Source: Theocolax elegans
Lineage: Eukaryota; Arthropoda; Insecta; Hymenoptera; Cerocephalidae
DNA: 64,000 bases
Assembly (NCBI GenBank): GCA_026168455.1
Contig: CM047431.1
Coordinates: 56,970,539-57,034,538, forward strand
Direction: 5' to 3'
Below, one piece after another: positions 12,872 to 25,588 of this stretch. The notes beneath the pieces are model-generated. The model was given only the letters and a program-made list of their open reading frames with translations. It did no database searches and was not told where the DNA came from. A program made the translations under genes and the position numbers. Numbering within the stretch: the stretch's first letter is position 1; the number at the start of each line of letters is the position of its first letter.

Positions 12872-13545
12872 AGTAAGTACTTAGTAATTGTCATTTCAAG
12901 CTACGTTCTCAACTTAGAAAAAAAAGTAAGGACAATGTTTTTTTAAGTTTATTACAATTAATTATTGTTAAAAATTAGCAGTCAAGTTAATATTGTACCC
13001 TGTAGTAATCATTCAAGGGAACATAGCAAATATCGCAGTTACTTGATTTACTCAACAAGTAATTTTTGTGAAAATTTTTGTTGCATTAAATTGAGTTTTT
13101 TATTATAAATAAGCATTCTTTGAGTTAATTAGAACCTATAGCCACCAAAATTATATTCAATTTAATTTATTTTTGAACACAAAATTCGACCCTTCATATT
13201 GAGAACGATAGCCAACCAAGTGTATATCAGTTATACAGTGTTAAAATTTAATATTTAATTGCTGTACGCTTATTAATTTTGAAATTGCATTAACAATAAC
13301 ATTTAACACTATTTATTTGCATTGTATATAATCTTTTTAAGTCGTAACCCATCTAGCACCATTGTAACCTAATCCAGCACCATATATACCCATATATCCC
13401 AATACGCTTAAATATTTCAAGCTTGGCTTGTAAATTATTCACTTATACGCTTGCCTTTCACTCAAGTTAGTTGTTTGAATTCTTGCGTAGGTACTTAAAG
13501 ATACAATCGGTTTGCAACATTGTTTTTACTTCTCTGCGAACGTGT

Positions 13546-13560
13546 GGGGGGGGGGGGGGG
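13546..13560 (+). repeat. Homopolymer G15
   Basis: Fifteen consecutive G preceded by GTGT. It could form a quadruplex and is a likely place for sequencing length error. Confidence 0.95.
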
Positions 13561-15321
13561 TTATAATATCCTTTTGTAAAAGATGAGAAAACGTCTTTCG
13601 ATTGCATACGTGTATTATACCATCAAATTGCGGGAAGTAACGTAAAGTATTCGTATTTCTATCTGTATCGCGAAACATCGTTAAACAATTGTATATTCCT
13701 TTTGGAACGGAGAGTCGGTCGATGATGATAAAATTAACGCTTATTTCGCTTGATGGAAGCGTGAATTTAATGCGAACGGCAATCGTTGTCGTGTAATTAC
13801 GTAGATGCATATTTTACCGTCTAACCATATATCCTAAACAATTATACGGTTTTTACGGGGACAAACGAACTAATTTGATATTCGAAAATAATAACGTGCG
13901 GGTGTTCGCATAATTTTAATATAGTTTATATGTTTTCCGTCAAACACGAGTGCGCCCACGTGTTTGTAACAATATATTTTATTTAGCAACGTTAAAGTCT
14001 CATTTAAATTAACGTCTACAGCAATAATTATAATTAAACGCGTATATATGTAACAATGGAAGTGTTTAAGATTGGAAACCAGAAATTTCTTTCCGTTCTT
14101 CACAATTAAGTAGTAGAAATCGTATTTCACAATAGGTAATAAATAGATTGTTTCAATAGTATCAGTGAAAAATTGGCGAAAAATATGCCTATGTTTTGTT
14201 CTACTGATGAAACGGTTTCTTCACAGTTTTTTACGATTTATTGAAGTAAATTATAAATATTCTCGTGTTTTAAGCTATTTTTTAATTTTGTACAGATGAA
14301 TCAAGTTAGAGTTTAGTTATGACCCACTGAAATTCTGTTAAATATGGATAATAAAATAAAAATAAAATGAACAGTAAAATCGCGTTTATTTAGGAAATTA
14401 TTGTAAATGTAACGCAGTTGTTAATTGCATGAAAACTTTAAAAAGACACTCGAATGTATAGGATTATTTTTTTCATCTTACTGCTAGCAGAAGGCTGGGA
14501 GCATTATTTGAATGTTTTCGGTTATTGGGTTATTATTCTAAAAAATCTCTCTGTAACGCTTTTGTACTTACTTTGAATAGTACGTATGATTTTTTTAAAC
14601 ATTTTTTTATCACTAAATGATCGAGACTGTCGTGCAGCCGCAAGGATCAGATTTTCACTTAATCGTTACCGACGAAAAGGAGTTAATAATTTTTAATTAA
14701 TTTAAATTTAATTACTTTAAAAAAATCTCTTTGTCAGCGTATTATTCTATATTACTTAACGTGTCACATATGATTTTTTCCAGATTTGCAGTTCGATGAT
14801 TGCAGAACATTTTTGAGTTTTTAAAAATTGATCCCTTTAATTTGGTCAACACATCTCCTTAAATTTTAAAAACAATACTTAAAAGGAGTTACAATACAAA
14901 ATATTTAATAGCAATTTTTATTACTTTGTTCTACAATTGATATTTTCTACTAGCGATTTAGACTTATTTTTAACAATATAACGATTTCCATTCGAAGAAA
15001 GTGACATTCCTGAAAATAAAGGCAATATTCTTGGTAACTTTAGTGGAGATGAAAAACTAAGAAATAAAATTCCGTCTCGAATTCTCATACGGTTGATTTC
15101 TAAGCTATTATTTTCCATGTATCTAGTGATGTATATATATATAGATCCAGTACATTAACCTTCCCTTGACACGACAGCTACGATCGACCATCGATCATCC
15201 GATTCGTATCCCGTATCCTTCGAAAAGCGCTCCATTAGCCATGAATTCGTGTTTACGATAAACCCCTTTTTCTTATACAAATATCCATCTTGCGGAACAA
15301 CCGATTTGTGTATACTGCAAC

Positions 15322-15322
<1 letters not shown>

Positions 15323-15367
<45 letters not shown>
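15323..15367. repeat. (AT)n microsatellite
   Basis: About 22 uninterrupted AT units. A second TA run follows at about 15480-15504. Confidence 0.95.
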
Positions 15368-15371
<4 letters not shown>

Positions 15372-17498
15372 CAACAAAGATGAACATAACCGCATATCAT
15401 ATACAGACATATATTTACTCTCCGTCTTTCTTATCGTTGTATCTCACTTTCGTTTCAGCCCGATAATACACAGACACGCATATATATATATATATATATA
15501 TATACATGCACACGAATTTCCTCTGGTAATCATTGGCAATTCCGTAATCGACGATTTCCACGCGAGTTGCCCGTTGAAAAATCCCGTTTTCTCGAGTCGA
15601 CGGGACACGGTGAAAGACGGGACCTCTTTTCGCGCACTCTCTCAGAACACCAACCTCGATTTAATCGACCGAATTTTTGCTTCCCTCTTTCGTCCGTCCG
15701 TTCCTTCGTTCTTACTCTCTTCTTCCTTATTTCTTTTTTTCTTTTACTCCTAACTTTAGGGAGAACAAAGGAAGGAAATTGTCGTTACTTAGCTAGAACT
15801 CGATGAAAGAGTACAAAGCGATTTTTAAACTTCTCCTTTTCTCTTGGCCGTTGTATTTTATTTATATTTTTTTTTTTTCGTGAGCGTCGCTATCGGAGTT
15901 GGCGATAAGATTTCCAATTATACAAAAAATATATGCGCGGTTGGGTATTACGGTGTAGCGTCGTAGCTTTACTCTCCTGTACACTATTGAGCGCAGGTTT
16001 CCTTTATTTCGTACAATTTCGTCCAATATAAGATTCAACGGATTTGTGCTAAACGCGCTTATTAACGATCAAATTCAAAATCACTTGTACGCAATGCAAT
16101 ACTCGATTGTTCCACTGTAAATAACTCAGCGAATCACAATAATCGTTTTAATCGAGAATAAAGAGAAACAACTTTTTGACATTGAAGAATACCTCGTATA
16201 TAGTGGATTACTCAATGCACAGGCACTCGCGTATTACAGTATGCATTTTAAAAAGTGTATTAATAACGATATAACGCAACAAGTTACATTACTCTAGAGT
16301 ATAATGATGAAATTTTAAAGATCCTCTTACGAGGGAAGGAAAGAAAAAGAAGGGTTCACTTTCAAAGATGCGAAACCTGTCACACGATCTCGTTACTTAT
16401 TACTGAAGAAAAAGTGGATCATTTTAAATTAAGATAAAATGGCCTTAAGTGCTTGGAACTTTGTAAGATGAAAACTCGATGGATTATTTGTCGAGGGCAA
16501 TTTTATTTAACGACACAAACGGATAGGTGCAATAACTTTTCATATACCAACGTATTTTCCGATTGACCAAATTAGTATCAATTTTGATGATCCGCGCTAA
16601 TGGAAAAACATTCGTGTGTCGAAATACTTCGACCTATCTCGACAGGTTAGAGAGAGACAGGTTACTCTGAACCTAAAACCCTAAAACTGTAATTTTTCAT
16701 TCGAAAATGAAAATTGTAGTTATGTTTGAGGTAATCACTTGACTCGTTTAACTGTCGATATTTAACTTTATTGGAAGGAAATAATCTGACCCGATGCCGA
16801 TTGACTCAGTTTTCTATTTTCTCCTCTCTCTCTCTCTCTCTCTAAACGAACCATTTTTCAGTAGAACAAGTTTCAGGAGACTGTATAAGGTAAAACAATC
16901 TATACACACATACGACGAGAATGTTGTTGAAAAATCTAGTGGAAACTAAAAGTAAGACGTATTAACGTAATATACAAGAGGTATATAGTAAGCGCGAGTC
17001 CGATCAGCATCAGCCAGAGGTTCTAGGGCACATATCTGCCAGTCGCGTTACTTTACCCTCTTCATTTCGTCGGATCTCTCTCTCTCTCTCTCTTGCTACA
17101 TATGCGCGTTAATGGAGAGGCCGTTAGCACAGGCGTTTTAATATCGGTCGCAGTAAAGTGTTCGCGCAACGTCCCGTAATTCCTATAGCCCCAAGGGGAC
17201 TTGGAAAAGGAGGAGAGGTAGTAGAAAAAACAACACCACGCGGTTTGTAGACTGCTAAACCAAATTGCGCTAGAGGCGACGCTTCGACGTACACGCTCAA
17301 CAACAACGGAGTCAAATCCAAGATCGGTTGCTGTCGCGATCAGGAGCTGTCTCTGTCTCTCGGACCACTGCTAACTCAAAACTAGTTTATACCTAGTTCA
17401 TTTTGGATCACGATGATCTACGCGAACGATTAGTCGAATCGATTGCAACATATCGATCATTTTTCACGTGACTAGGATTGTGAATCTTTGAGCTCGAA

Positions 17499-17511
17499 TG
17501 TTCAATCTTTT
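17499..17511. repeat. SINE target-site duplication, left copy
   Basis: TGTTCAATCTTTT, identical to 17678-17690. Confidence 0.75.
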
Positions 17512-17677
17512 TTTTTTATTATTTTAACGTCGCTCTTTTTATGCTCCCAAATCGGTGCTAATCAGCGACGGAGGTCATACGATGTCTTGGTGAAGAAAGC
17601 ACTTGTTGAAAATACATTCCCCAGTGGTGCTTGTATCAATCGGCCGGGGCCAGGAATCGAACCTGGAACCTCCAGAT
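17512..17677 (-). mobile_element. tRNA-derived SINE, 5'-truncated, with A-tail and target duplications
   Basis: Read on the minus strand, the insert begins just before a tRNA T-arm: CCAGG, TTCGATT, CCTGG, containing the RNA polymerase III B box GGTTCGATTCC. A body of about 130 nt follows, ending in an A-rich tail, which is the T-run after 17507 on the plus strand. The 166-bp insert is flanked by 13-bp direct repeats TGTTCAATCTTTT. On the minus strand the integration point reads AATT|AAAAG, like the TT|AAAA nick preferred by LINE endonucleases. No A box is seen, so the head is truncated or degenerate. It is not a functional tRNA because no D or anticodon arm is present. Mobilisation by a LINE is family knowledge; the structure is seen directly. 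Confidence 0.75.
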
Positions 17678-17690
17678 TGTTCAATCTTTT
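17678..17690. repeat. SINE target-site duplication, right copy
   Basis: TGTTCAATCTTTT, identical to 17499-17511, followed by AATTAATCG. Confidence 0.75.
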
Positions 17691-20600
17691 AATTAATCGT
17701 GAATCTTTAAAAGCGGTTAACGATTTTTAGGGGGGATAATATAGGTTTAAGTTATTAATTACACACACCGTATAATTTAAAATACGTACGACGTTTCGTC
17801 TGTATTAGGGTTTCCAGACCTCTTCGGGTGCTAAATTTATGTGCAAGAAAAATTAGTCGATTATTTACTTTTTTTACACGCGAAGGGAAGAATCTTTTCA
17901 TAAAATCTATCCGTAGATCATTCGTGTCATTTGTCAGATTTTTCATTTAAGAGTTTTAATACACATTTGTTTTTTTTATATTTTACGACTGATAATTATC
18001 ATAGAAACGTTGTTTATTTTTTTTTAAAATATCAATTTTCTTCTAACAGAGGCATAATTGTAAGCTTATTTTTAATATAGAGTTTTAGGTGAAATCGACG
18101 TCTCGTTAAATTAATAAATAATTATACGCATATACAATGCTTGAAAATTAATAAATCGTCTATTGCAATACGTTTCCCAATGTAAATTTCAATTCGTTTA
18201 TGTAAATACTTTCTCACGTTTATTACTTCCGAAACTTTCTAACATAAAATATAAACAAATATTACGAGTAAATAATAGCGAAGAGACTGTTTAATATTTC
18301 AAATTACATTACCGGGCCGAAACAAAGAAAAAACTGAAAATGAATCCAAATCAGCTGTTACAATTGAATTAACGCGAGTAAGTATATCTCTCCAATGTAT
18401 TCGCGTATATAACCAAAGCAATGAAACATCTCATTTGCTTTATACGAATATTAGTTTAATAAGATTCATGGAATTTTACTTGAAAAATACATCGACAAGT
18501 AAGAGCGATCGTGGACGCAACGTGCATATATGTATATATATATATATATGTGCGGATAGATCAATTGGGTGCAGCGCAGTTCATAAAGCTATATAGAGAT
18601 GGTTTTTCAATCTAGTAATGGGTTAATCTTAAAAGCGGACGATTTCATGATTCATTCTGCAAATTGACAAGAATATGCTTGATACAAGCACGTGTTCTAT
18701 CAAGTAGTTGAGCTTCTATCAAATCTCACCGTATGTTCACTTCTACTGCAGACGTGTGTATGGGTGTATCGGTGCACGCACACATGTATACATCGGAATA
18801 ACAATTGACACGTGGATATTTTACGTTTACCAAATAACGCAGTTTACGCAGTGAGTACATTTATATACATTTATATGTGTGTGTGTATATATAAATAGCA
18901 AAGATAAATCTAACTGATTGGGAAGATATTACAGATAAGGAATTTAATGATAAAAAAAGAATTATTTCAGAAATGATCCATATTAAAAGTAATAAAAATA
19001 GTATAAATAAGAAAGATGTATATATTTTCTTTAAATAAAACTTATCTCTCGCTCTTCTAAGAAGTAAGAAAGGACATTAGATTCTACAACTGCGGGTTTC
19101 TTTATATTTTTATAGTAGAAAAAATATCCCAGAGTTTGGTAAAGATCCGTTTCCCGCAGGGTTGGTTCTCTCCTTGTAAGTAGGCAAAACTCTGGACACA
19201 TCATGAAGTTGCGGCAATAGAGAGAGTAAATTTTTATAATAAAATCAATTATAATTTATGTATATTATATTCAACTTGCCGCTATAAGTATAATATATTT
19301 TTTGTTAAATTAATCAGTGTATTAATTTAATAAAAGAGGTACATCCTGACGAGGACGGTGAAGCACCATCGAAACGTCACCAACTAAATTTTTGGTTTTA
19401 TTGCTCGAGAGACACCAACAACTTTACATATAATATATAACACTTGGGTAAAAATTTTTCTTTAAATGTATTATTAAAATAGTTACATTTACAATGTAAA
19501 TCAAGTATATTCTTAACTTACCCTCATATATAATTAATAAATTTAGCCACAAATGTTTGCAGTACTTATTAAGAAACGTTTCTCCGTGATACAAAACCAC
19601 AAAGAGCTGCGCGTACGAATAAAAATTTGAGTATATAAGCTGTAACGTTATCGCTGGAAAAACTTCCGCGCATATATACAGGCAGAGGTCGAAGTGAATA
19701 TTTAAAAATCGAAATCATGGAGAATAAAGCACCGGAAGAAAGGAAAAAATAAAACAAATATGTAAGACCGATCAGTCTGTAGATTTACAGGTTTAATCAG
19801 CGTGGCGTTTTATAAAGACCGTTAACTCTCGTAAATGACGAGTGGAAATAAAGAGCGCCGGTCGCGTTGTAAATATCGGTGCGTATATATATACATATAT
19901 ATAGGGAACGAGCGACGCGTATATAAACGCCCTCGTTCGTTCGGTTTTACCGAGGACGCAACCGCTCTCCGCGAAAAACGGGGAGAGGAGCTTGAAATTT
20001 AGCCTTGTAGCCTCGAAAATGGTAGAGCTTTAACGACTCGAGCTTGGAATTTAATAACGCAAAAAAAGAAGAAGAAAAAGAAAAAAGGAAATGGTGGCGC
20101 GTCATATGCGCGAATACCCTTTTATAGGTAGAGGCTTTTCGAGTATGTCTTATACTACTTTATACTTCAATAAACCTACGTTACACACTGCGATAAACCT
20201 TTCCCTTTTATTTTTCTTTCCCTCCTCCATCTTTATATATATAATCATACACACACACACACGTGTATCACCAAAGGCGAGATCGATAGGACGTAATTAA
20301 ATATCAGTTCACTCTCTTTCTATATATATATATTGTTATTTGTTCAACATAATGCAAGATAGACCGGCGAAGTACATATATATGAATTACAGTTTAATGA
20401 ATAATCTTTCGGTGAAATTTTATGAAGATATTAAAATTTAGATTTAACCCGGGAGCTTATCGTTACCATTTAGTAGATAAATAATAAATGCACGTACGTG
20501 CGCGAGTGAGCGACTTGGTTATTTTAATGACACGTAGGTAAATGGCCTTTATTATGCATGGGTATTAGCATAATCTTATGTTTCAACGTCGTTATTATGT

Positions 20601-22240
20601 ATATTGCTGGTTAACATTATCTTTTTTTTTCTCCTTTCTTCCTTTTCTTCCACCTTCCTCTTTTTTTTTATTTACATATATACTTACATGTGGGCTTGAA
20701 TAAGTGCGCACGATTAAGATAGCGCCGCTTCTTACCTGCAACAGAGAACGAGACGATTCATTATTGAAAAGTTTAACATTTTATTTGTCGATTAATTTTA
20801 TTTTATTAAATTTCGCCAATATTAAAATGTACATCAGATCGGTGGATTACGTTGACACAGTGTGTATTTATAAATATAACCATTTTTTTTCGCAGTTCGG
20901 TATACGACATATGAAATTTATTCTTATTACGATTATTAAGATTTTATCGTTTATGCCGGATCGTAACGTAATTGCTACCGAAGAAAACTAATTGTGCAAT
21001 TGATATAGTGAATGATGAGCCACAAATAAATAATGGAAGCTGAGAAATTATTATATTAATTTTATTCGGGTTACTCGAGCCGATGCCGTAGAAATGTGTG
21101 CGCGTCCAATGGGCAAATTAGCAAATTGATACGCGCCAACTTGTAATTAGTACATTTTTCTTCTCTACCTTACTTACGAACGTGTTTATTTACGTAAAGT
21201 TCGCGCTTTTAATTACAAACCCATTTTCGTAAAGAAATTCGTAAAATTTCCATTGGTATAGATTAAAAAAGTTTTCGAGTGAAATAGTTTTAATCAAGAG
21301 GATCGTTCATTCGTTTCGAATGTTGATTGCACATATTTTTCGTATAATACTCCGCATTGAACGTACTATAAATGTAAACGCTTTACTAGAAATAAATGAG
21401 TAATCCCTCGAGAATATAATTAGGTAAAAAAAGTATACTTTCTCGAGTAAACAATATAATCAAATAGATCAATGAATAACAGTTGGGTTATAATATCAAC
21501 AATTGAGAGAAGCTAAACTGGTAAATCCTTTAATCCTAACAAAGTCTTCCAATATCCTCGTCAATATTCATCCGAACCACCAATTCACGCATAATGTATC
21601 CCTGATTAAAACAAATAAAACCCCAATTAGTTTGATCGAGCAAGCGGTATAATCCACAGATGGAAAAAAAGCATCACCTCTTCGATATGCAAATGCTCGA
21701 TCGAAGATTTCTCAATCCAATTGGATCGAAAGAGAAACACAAAGGAGGATGGAAAAAAAGAGTAGGAAAGGGAGACGAAGATCAGGAACTCAAGAAAGTA
21801 ATCGTTAATCCTTTCAAAGAAATTTCCAAGGTTCAAAAGAGTTGGATCCAAGGAAGAAATTTGATTGCGGCTCCACGGTCTTTTTTGTCTTTACGTTCGT
21901 ATTGAAATATATCTTGTAATTGGATGGGTTGGTTCGTTCGTTGGCGTATAGAATTTTCTTCTTCCGAATCTAAAGTGGGTATACAGCAGATGTGTATATA
22001 TAGATCGAGAGCGAGAGCGAGAGCGAGAGAGAGAGAGAGAACGTGTTTATTCGGGCAAGTGCAATCGAGATTGCGCTGTAGATACTGCTTTCAAGGCTCA
22101 CTTTTCTAGCGAGAGGGATGATGTTGATACCGAGAAGAGATGAGTTTGCGTGGGTACGTTACAAATATTTATTGAAATACCGAGAAAGTTGAGATTCGCC
22201 GGTGGTTAAAACACCGGATGCTCGATGAAAAATTATTTTC
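17691..22240. other. No recognisable gene
   Basis: AT-rich sequence. Small structures include an inverted repeat CCAGAGTTT/AAACTCTGG (19129-19137 and 19187-19195) and a TATATAAA box near 19919 flanked by GAACGAG/CTCGTTC arms. None comes with a coding frame. Confidence 0.45.
19346..19378 (+). ncRNA. Hammerhead-core-like motif, decayed
   Basis: CTGACGA (19346-19352) is followed by a hairpin-forming segment (GACGGTG, loop AAG, CACCATC; one mismatch), then GAAAC and GTC. This is the order CUGANGA, stem II, GAAA, GUC of a hammerhead ribozyme with a minimal stem III. Against it, stem II needs one unpaired G after CTGACGA, and the nucleotides flanking the two ends do not pair as stem I. It is probably a remnant of a retroelement-borne hammerhead; minimal hammerheads are known in Penelope-like elements. 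Confidence 0.3.
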
Positions 22241-23915
22241 CTCTCTCCCTCTCTCTCCCGTTGGACGGTGCTCTCGGTATTAGTTTATCACGTTCACTTT
22301 TGATACGCCAAACAAACAAGTACACGCTTCTATTAAACAACCTTCAAAAAAAAGGTGTATTATCAGAATACTTGACAGCGTAGATTGCTTATAGTTGTGT
22401 ATAAAATCGACCGACAATCACATAGATAAATTTTGCAATAATGCACACTGTCCGCGGATGCGTGGAAATAAGAAGAGGTCGGTGGCATCGGACGATTAAT
22501 TAACATTTTTACTACTACGTAGACGAATAAAACTGAAGTTCCTTCATAATTGTATGAATAATACATAACCGCGCGCGTAACGTCAACGCGTTCGATTAAC
22601 AGGAAAAGGAAGAAAATTAGAAGAGAAAAATAAAAAGGTTCGCGCGGATCGACACAGTCCTACATGTACGTGAGAGAATATCAAAGTGAACGATCAAAAC
22701 TATAAAGCGAGATATAACCATTATAGAAAGATCTTTCGCGCCTCCGATTTTTATTTATATATATATATATATATGTGTCTGTGTATATGTATATGTAGCA
22801 GTAGAGTTTGAGTCGAGAGAGTTTTTTGTCGTAAAAATAAAAGGAGCATGACGCCGCGCATCGAATGGCGATGACGACGGTATAAGATCGTCGTTTCCCG
22901 GGGCAGGCAAATATCCGTCGTTACGTGGGACGACGAGACAGCACGACGACGAGTTGGGTAAAAGCGACACGCAAAATCGCCGGGATGTCTCGAGCTATTT
23001 CGCTCGGAATAAGGAGATTAAATTGAGTCGCGCGCGCCCATTGCGCTTGGGAATTCGTGGGGAGGAACTCGTTCTACAGGGATCTATATACCTACACCTA
23101 CTTTTTACTTCAATACTACTTTATTTATTTATCTTTATTTTTTATTTTTATTTCTTCTTTTTTTTCTCTTATTTCCCTTTATATTTTAGTTATGTAAATT
23201 TTCGATCCTCCCGACTATTTTCATTTTTACTATTTTCACTATATTTAGATGCTGATAACGTTCGATAACTTGGTCATTTAGCATCAAACTCAATGTGATT
23301 TGTTAAATTTTTAAATTTATCTCGTAATATAATACGATGGTAAATATAACTATAATAAACGAATCTATTTCTTCGTTTGTAATTGAATGCGAGTCGAGGG
23401 TATGTAGAAGAGAACTTGACAATTTTAATTAATTTTTTCTAAACAAATCAAAACACGCACGCGCGACATTCAATTTGATCTTTAAATTCTTAGGGTAACC
23501 GTAAGAAATAGTAATTGAAACACTTTAATCGTTTTGTTGCGCAACGCAAATAAAATCCGGACAAAAAATTTCCCATTATTTTGTTATCTAATAGCTAATA
23601 TTAAGTTTACACGACGGATGACATAAAAGTAACTTAAGAGAATGGGGTCAAGCAACAGCAATCCCAATGTCCCTCATCGTATCCTCGTGAAGAGAAGAAG
23701 GCGACGACGAAGAGTATATGAACACGAGACGTCGCTGGAAGCGACAACAGTTCACCCAACTCCCGAGCTGATTCATATATGAAACAAGAGTCGTCTCTTG
23801 AGTTACGCTCGGGCGATCACCGATTTCCCACCGGTTTTTCGATCTAACCTCTTTCCCTCCTCCTCCCGATCCTCCGTCTGGTGTGCCTGCTTTTTTCCAA
23901 CCCCCTTTTGTTTCT
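22241..23915. repeat. Tandem duplication, copy 1 (1675 bp)
   Basis: This copy matches 23916-25588 almost base for base. Only three differences were noticed: one A/G substitution (near 22447, C A C A versus C A C G) and two single-base deletions in copy 2 near 25017 and 25031. Both outer ends and the junction lie in CTCTCTCCCTCTCTCTC tracts. The internal (TA)n run has the same length in both copies. Short open frames on both strands occur in both copies but are not recognised, and several lack ATG. The unit includes a CpG-rich stretch at about 22850-23080. Confidence 0.95.
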
Positions 23916-25588
23916 CTCTCTCCCTCTCTCTCCCGTTGGACGGTGCTCTCGGTATTAGTTTATCACGTTCACTTTTGATACGCCAAACAAACAAGTACAC
24001 GCTTCTATTAAACAACCTTCAAAAAAAAGGTGTATTATCAGAATACTTGACAGCGTAGATTGCTTATAGTTGTGTATAAAATCGACCGACAATCACATAG
24101 ATAAATTTTGCAATAATGCACGCTGTCCGCGGATGCGTGGAAATAAGAAGAGGTCGGTGGCATCGGACGATTAATTAACATTTTTACTACTACGTAGACG
24201 AATAAAACTGAAGTTCCTTCATAATTGTATGAATAATACATAACCGCGCGCGTAACGTCAACGCGTTCGATTAACAGGAAAAGGAAGAAAATTAGAAGAG
24301 AAAAATAAAAAGGTTCGCGCGGATCGACACAGTCCTACATGTACGTGAGAGAATATCAAAGTGAACGATCAAAACTATAAAGCGAGATATAACCATTATA
24401 GAAAGATCTTTCGCGCCTCCGATTTTTATTTATATATATATATATATATGTGTCTGTGTATATGTATATGTAGCAGTAGAGTTTGAGTCGAGAGAGTTTT
24501 TTGTCGTAAAAATAAAAGGAGCATGACGCCGCGCATCGAATGGCGATGACGACGGTATAAGATCGTCGTTTCCCGGGGCAGGCAAATATCCGTCGTTACG
24601 TGGGACGACGAGACAGCACGACGACGAGTTGGGTAAAAGCGACACGCAAAATCGCCGGGATGTCTCGAGCTATTTCGCTCGGAATAAGGAGATTAAATTG
24701 AGTCGCGCGCGCCCATTGCGCTTGGGAATTCGTGGGGAGGAACTCGTTCTACAGGGATCTATATACCTACACCTACTTTTTACTTCAATACTACTTTATT
24801 TATTTATCTTTATTTTTTATTTTTATTTCTTCTTTTTTTTCTCTTATTTCCCTTTATATTTTAGTTATGTAAATTTTCGATCCTCCCGACTATTTTCATT
24901 TTTACTATTTTCACTATATTTAGATGCTGATAACGTTCGATAACTTGGTCATTTAGCATCAAACTCAATGTGATTTGTTAAATTTTTAAATTTATCTCGT
25001 AATATAATACGATGGTAATATAACTATAATAACGAATCTATTTCTTCGTTTGTAATTGAATGCGAGTCGAGGGTATGTAGAAGAGAACTTGACAATTTTA
25101 ATTAATTTTTTCTAAACAAATCAAAACACGCACGCGCGACATTCAATTTGATCTTTAAATTCTTAGGGTAACCGTAAGAAATAGTAATTGAAACACTTTA
25201 ATCGTTTTGTTGCGCAACGCAAATAAAATCCGGACAAAAAATTTCCCATTATTTTGTTATCTAATAGCTAATATTAAGTTTACACGACGGATGACATAAA
25301 AGTAACTTAAGAGAATGGGGTCAAGCAACAGCAATCCCAATGTCCCTCATCGTATCCTCGTGAAGAGAAGAAGGCGACGACGAAGAGTATATGAACACGA
25401 GACGTCGCTGGAAGCGACAACAGTTCACCCAACTCCCGAGCTGATTCATATATGAAACAAGAGTCGTCTCTTGAGTTACGCTCGGGCGATCACCGATTTC
25501 CCACCGGTTTTTCGATCTAACCTCTTTCCCTCCTCCTCCCGATCCTCCGTCTGGTGTGCCTGCTTTTTTCCAACCCCCTTTTGTTTCT
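23916..25588. repeat. Tandem duplication, copy 2 (1673 bp)
   Basis: Second copy of the unit, in the same orientation and directly adjacent. Past 25588 the CT tract runs into unrelated sequence (CTCGCGGCGCAAATG). The near identity means either a very recent unequal exchange at the CT tracts or a false duplication made by the assembler. Confidence 0.95.

Larger units (their letters stand above)
12872..17498. other. No recognisable gene
   Basis: AT-rich sequence with microsatellites at 13546, 15323 and 15480. The part at about 16980-17340 is less AT-rich and CpG-dense and could be a promoter-like island. Its only longer frame (minus strand, near 17124-17321) lacks an ATG and matches nothing recognised. 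Confidence 0.45.

Noticed and set aside
12731..12946. Frame crossing the N run
   Set aside because: It spans 100 unknown bases, so the translation is an artefact.
17640..17690. tRNA gene on the minus strand
   Set aside because: Only the T-arm/B box is present. No D-arm, anticodon arm or matching acceptor strand is seen, and the flanking duplications and A-tail show a SINE.
19917..19960. TATATAAA promoter in the GAACGAG/CTCGTTC dyad
   Set aside because: No initiator, exon or donor follows at a sensible distance, and TA-rich strings are very common here.
22363..24943. Duplicated frames of 67, 71 and 104 aa
   Set aside because: They are identical only because the 1.67-kb block is duplicated. 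They lie on both strands, and the 104-aa frame is mostly Phe/Leu/Tyr from a T-rich tract.
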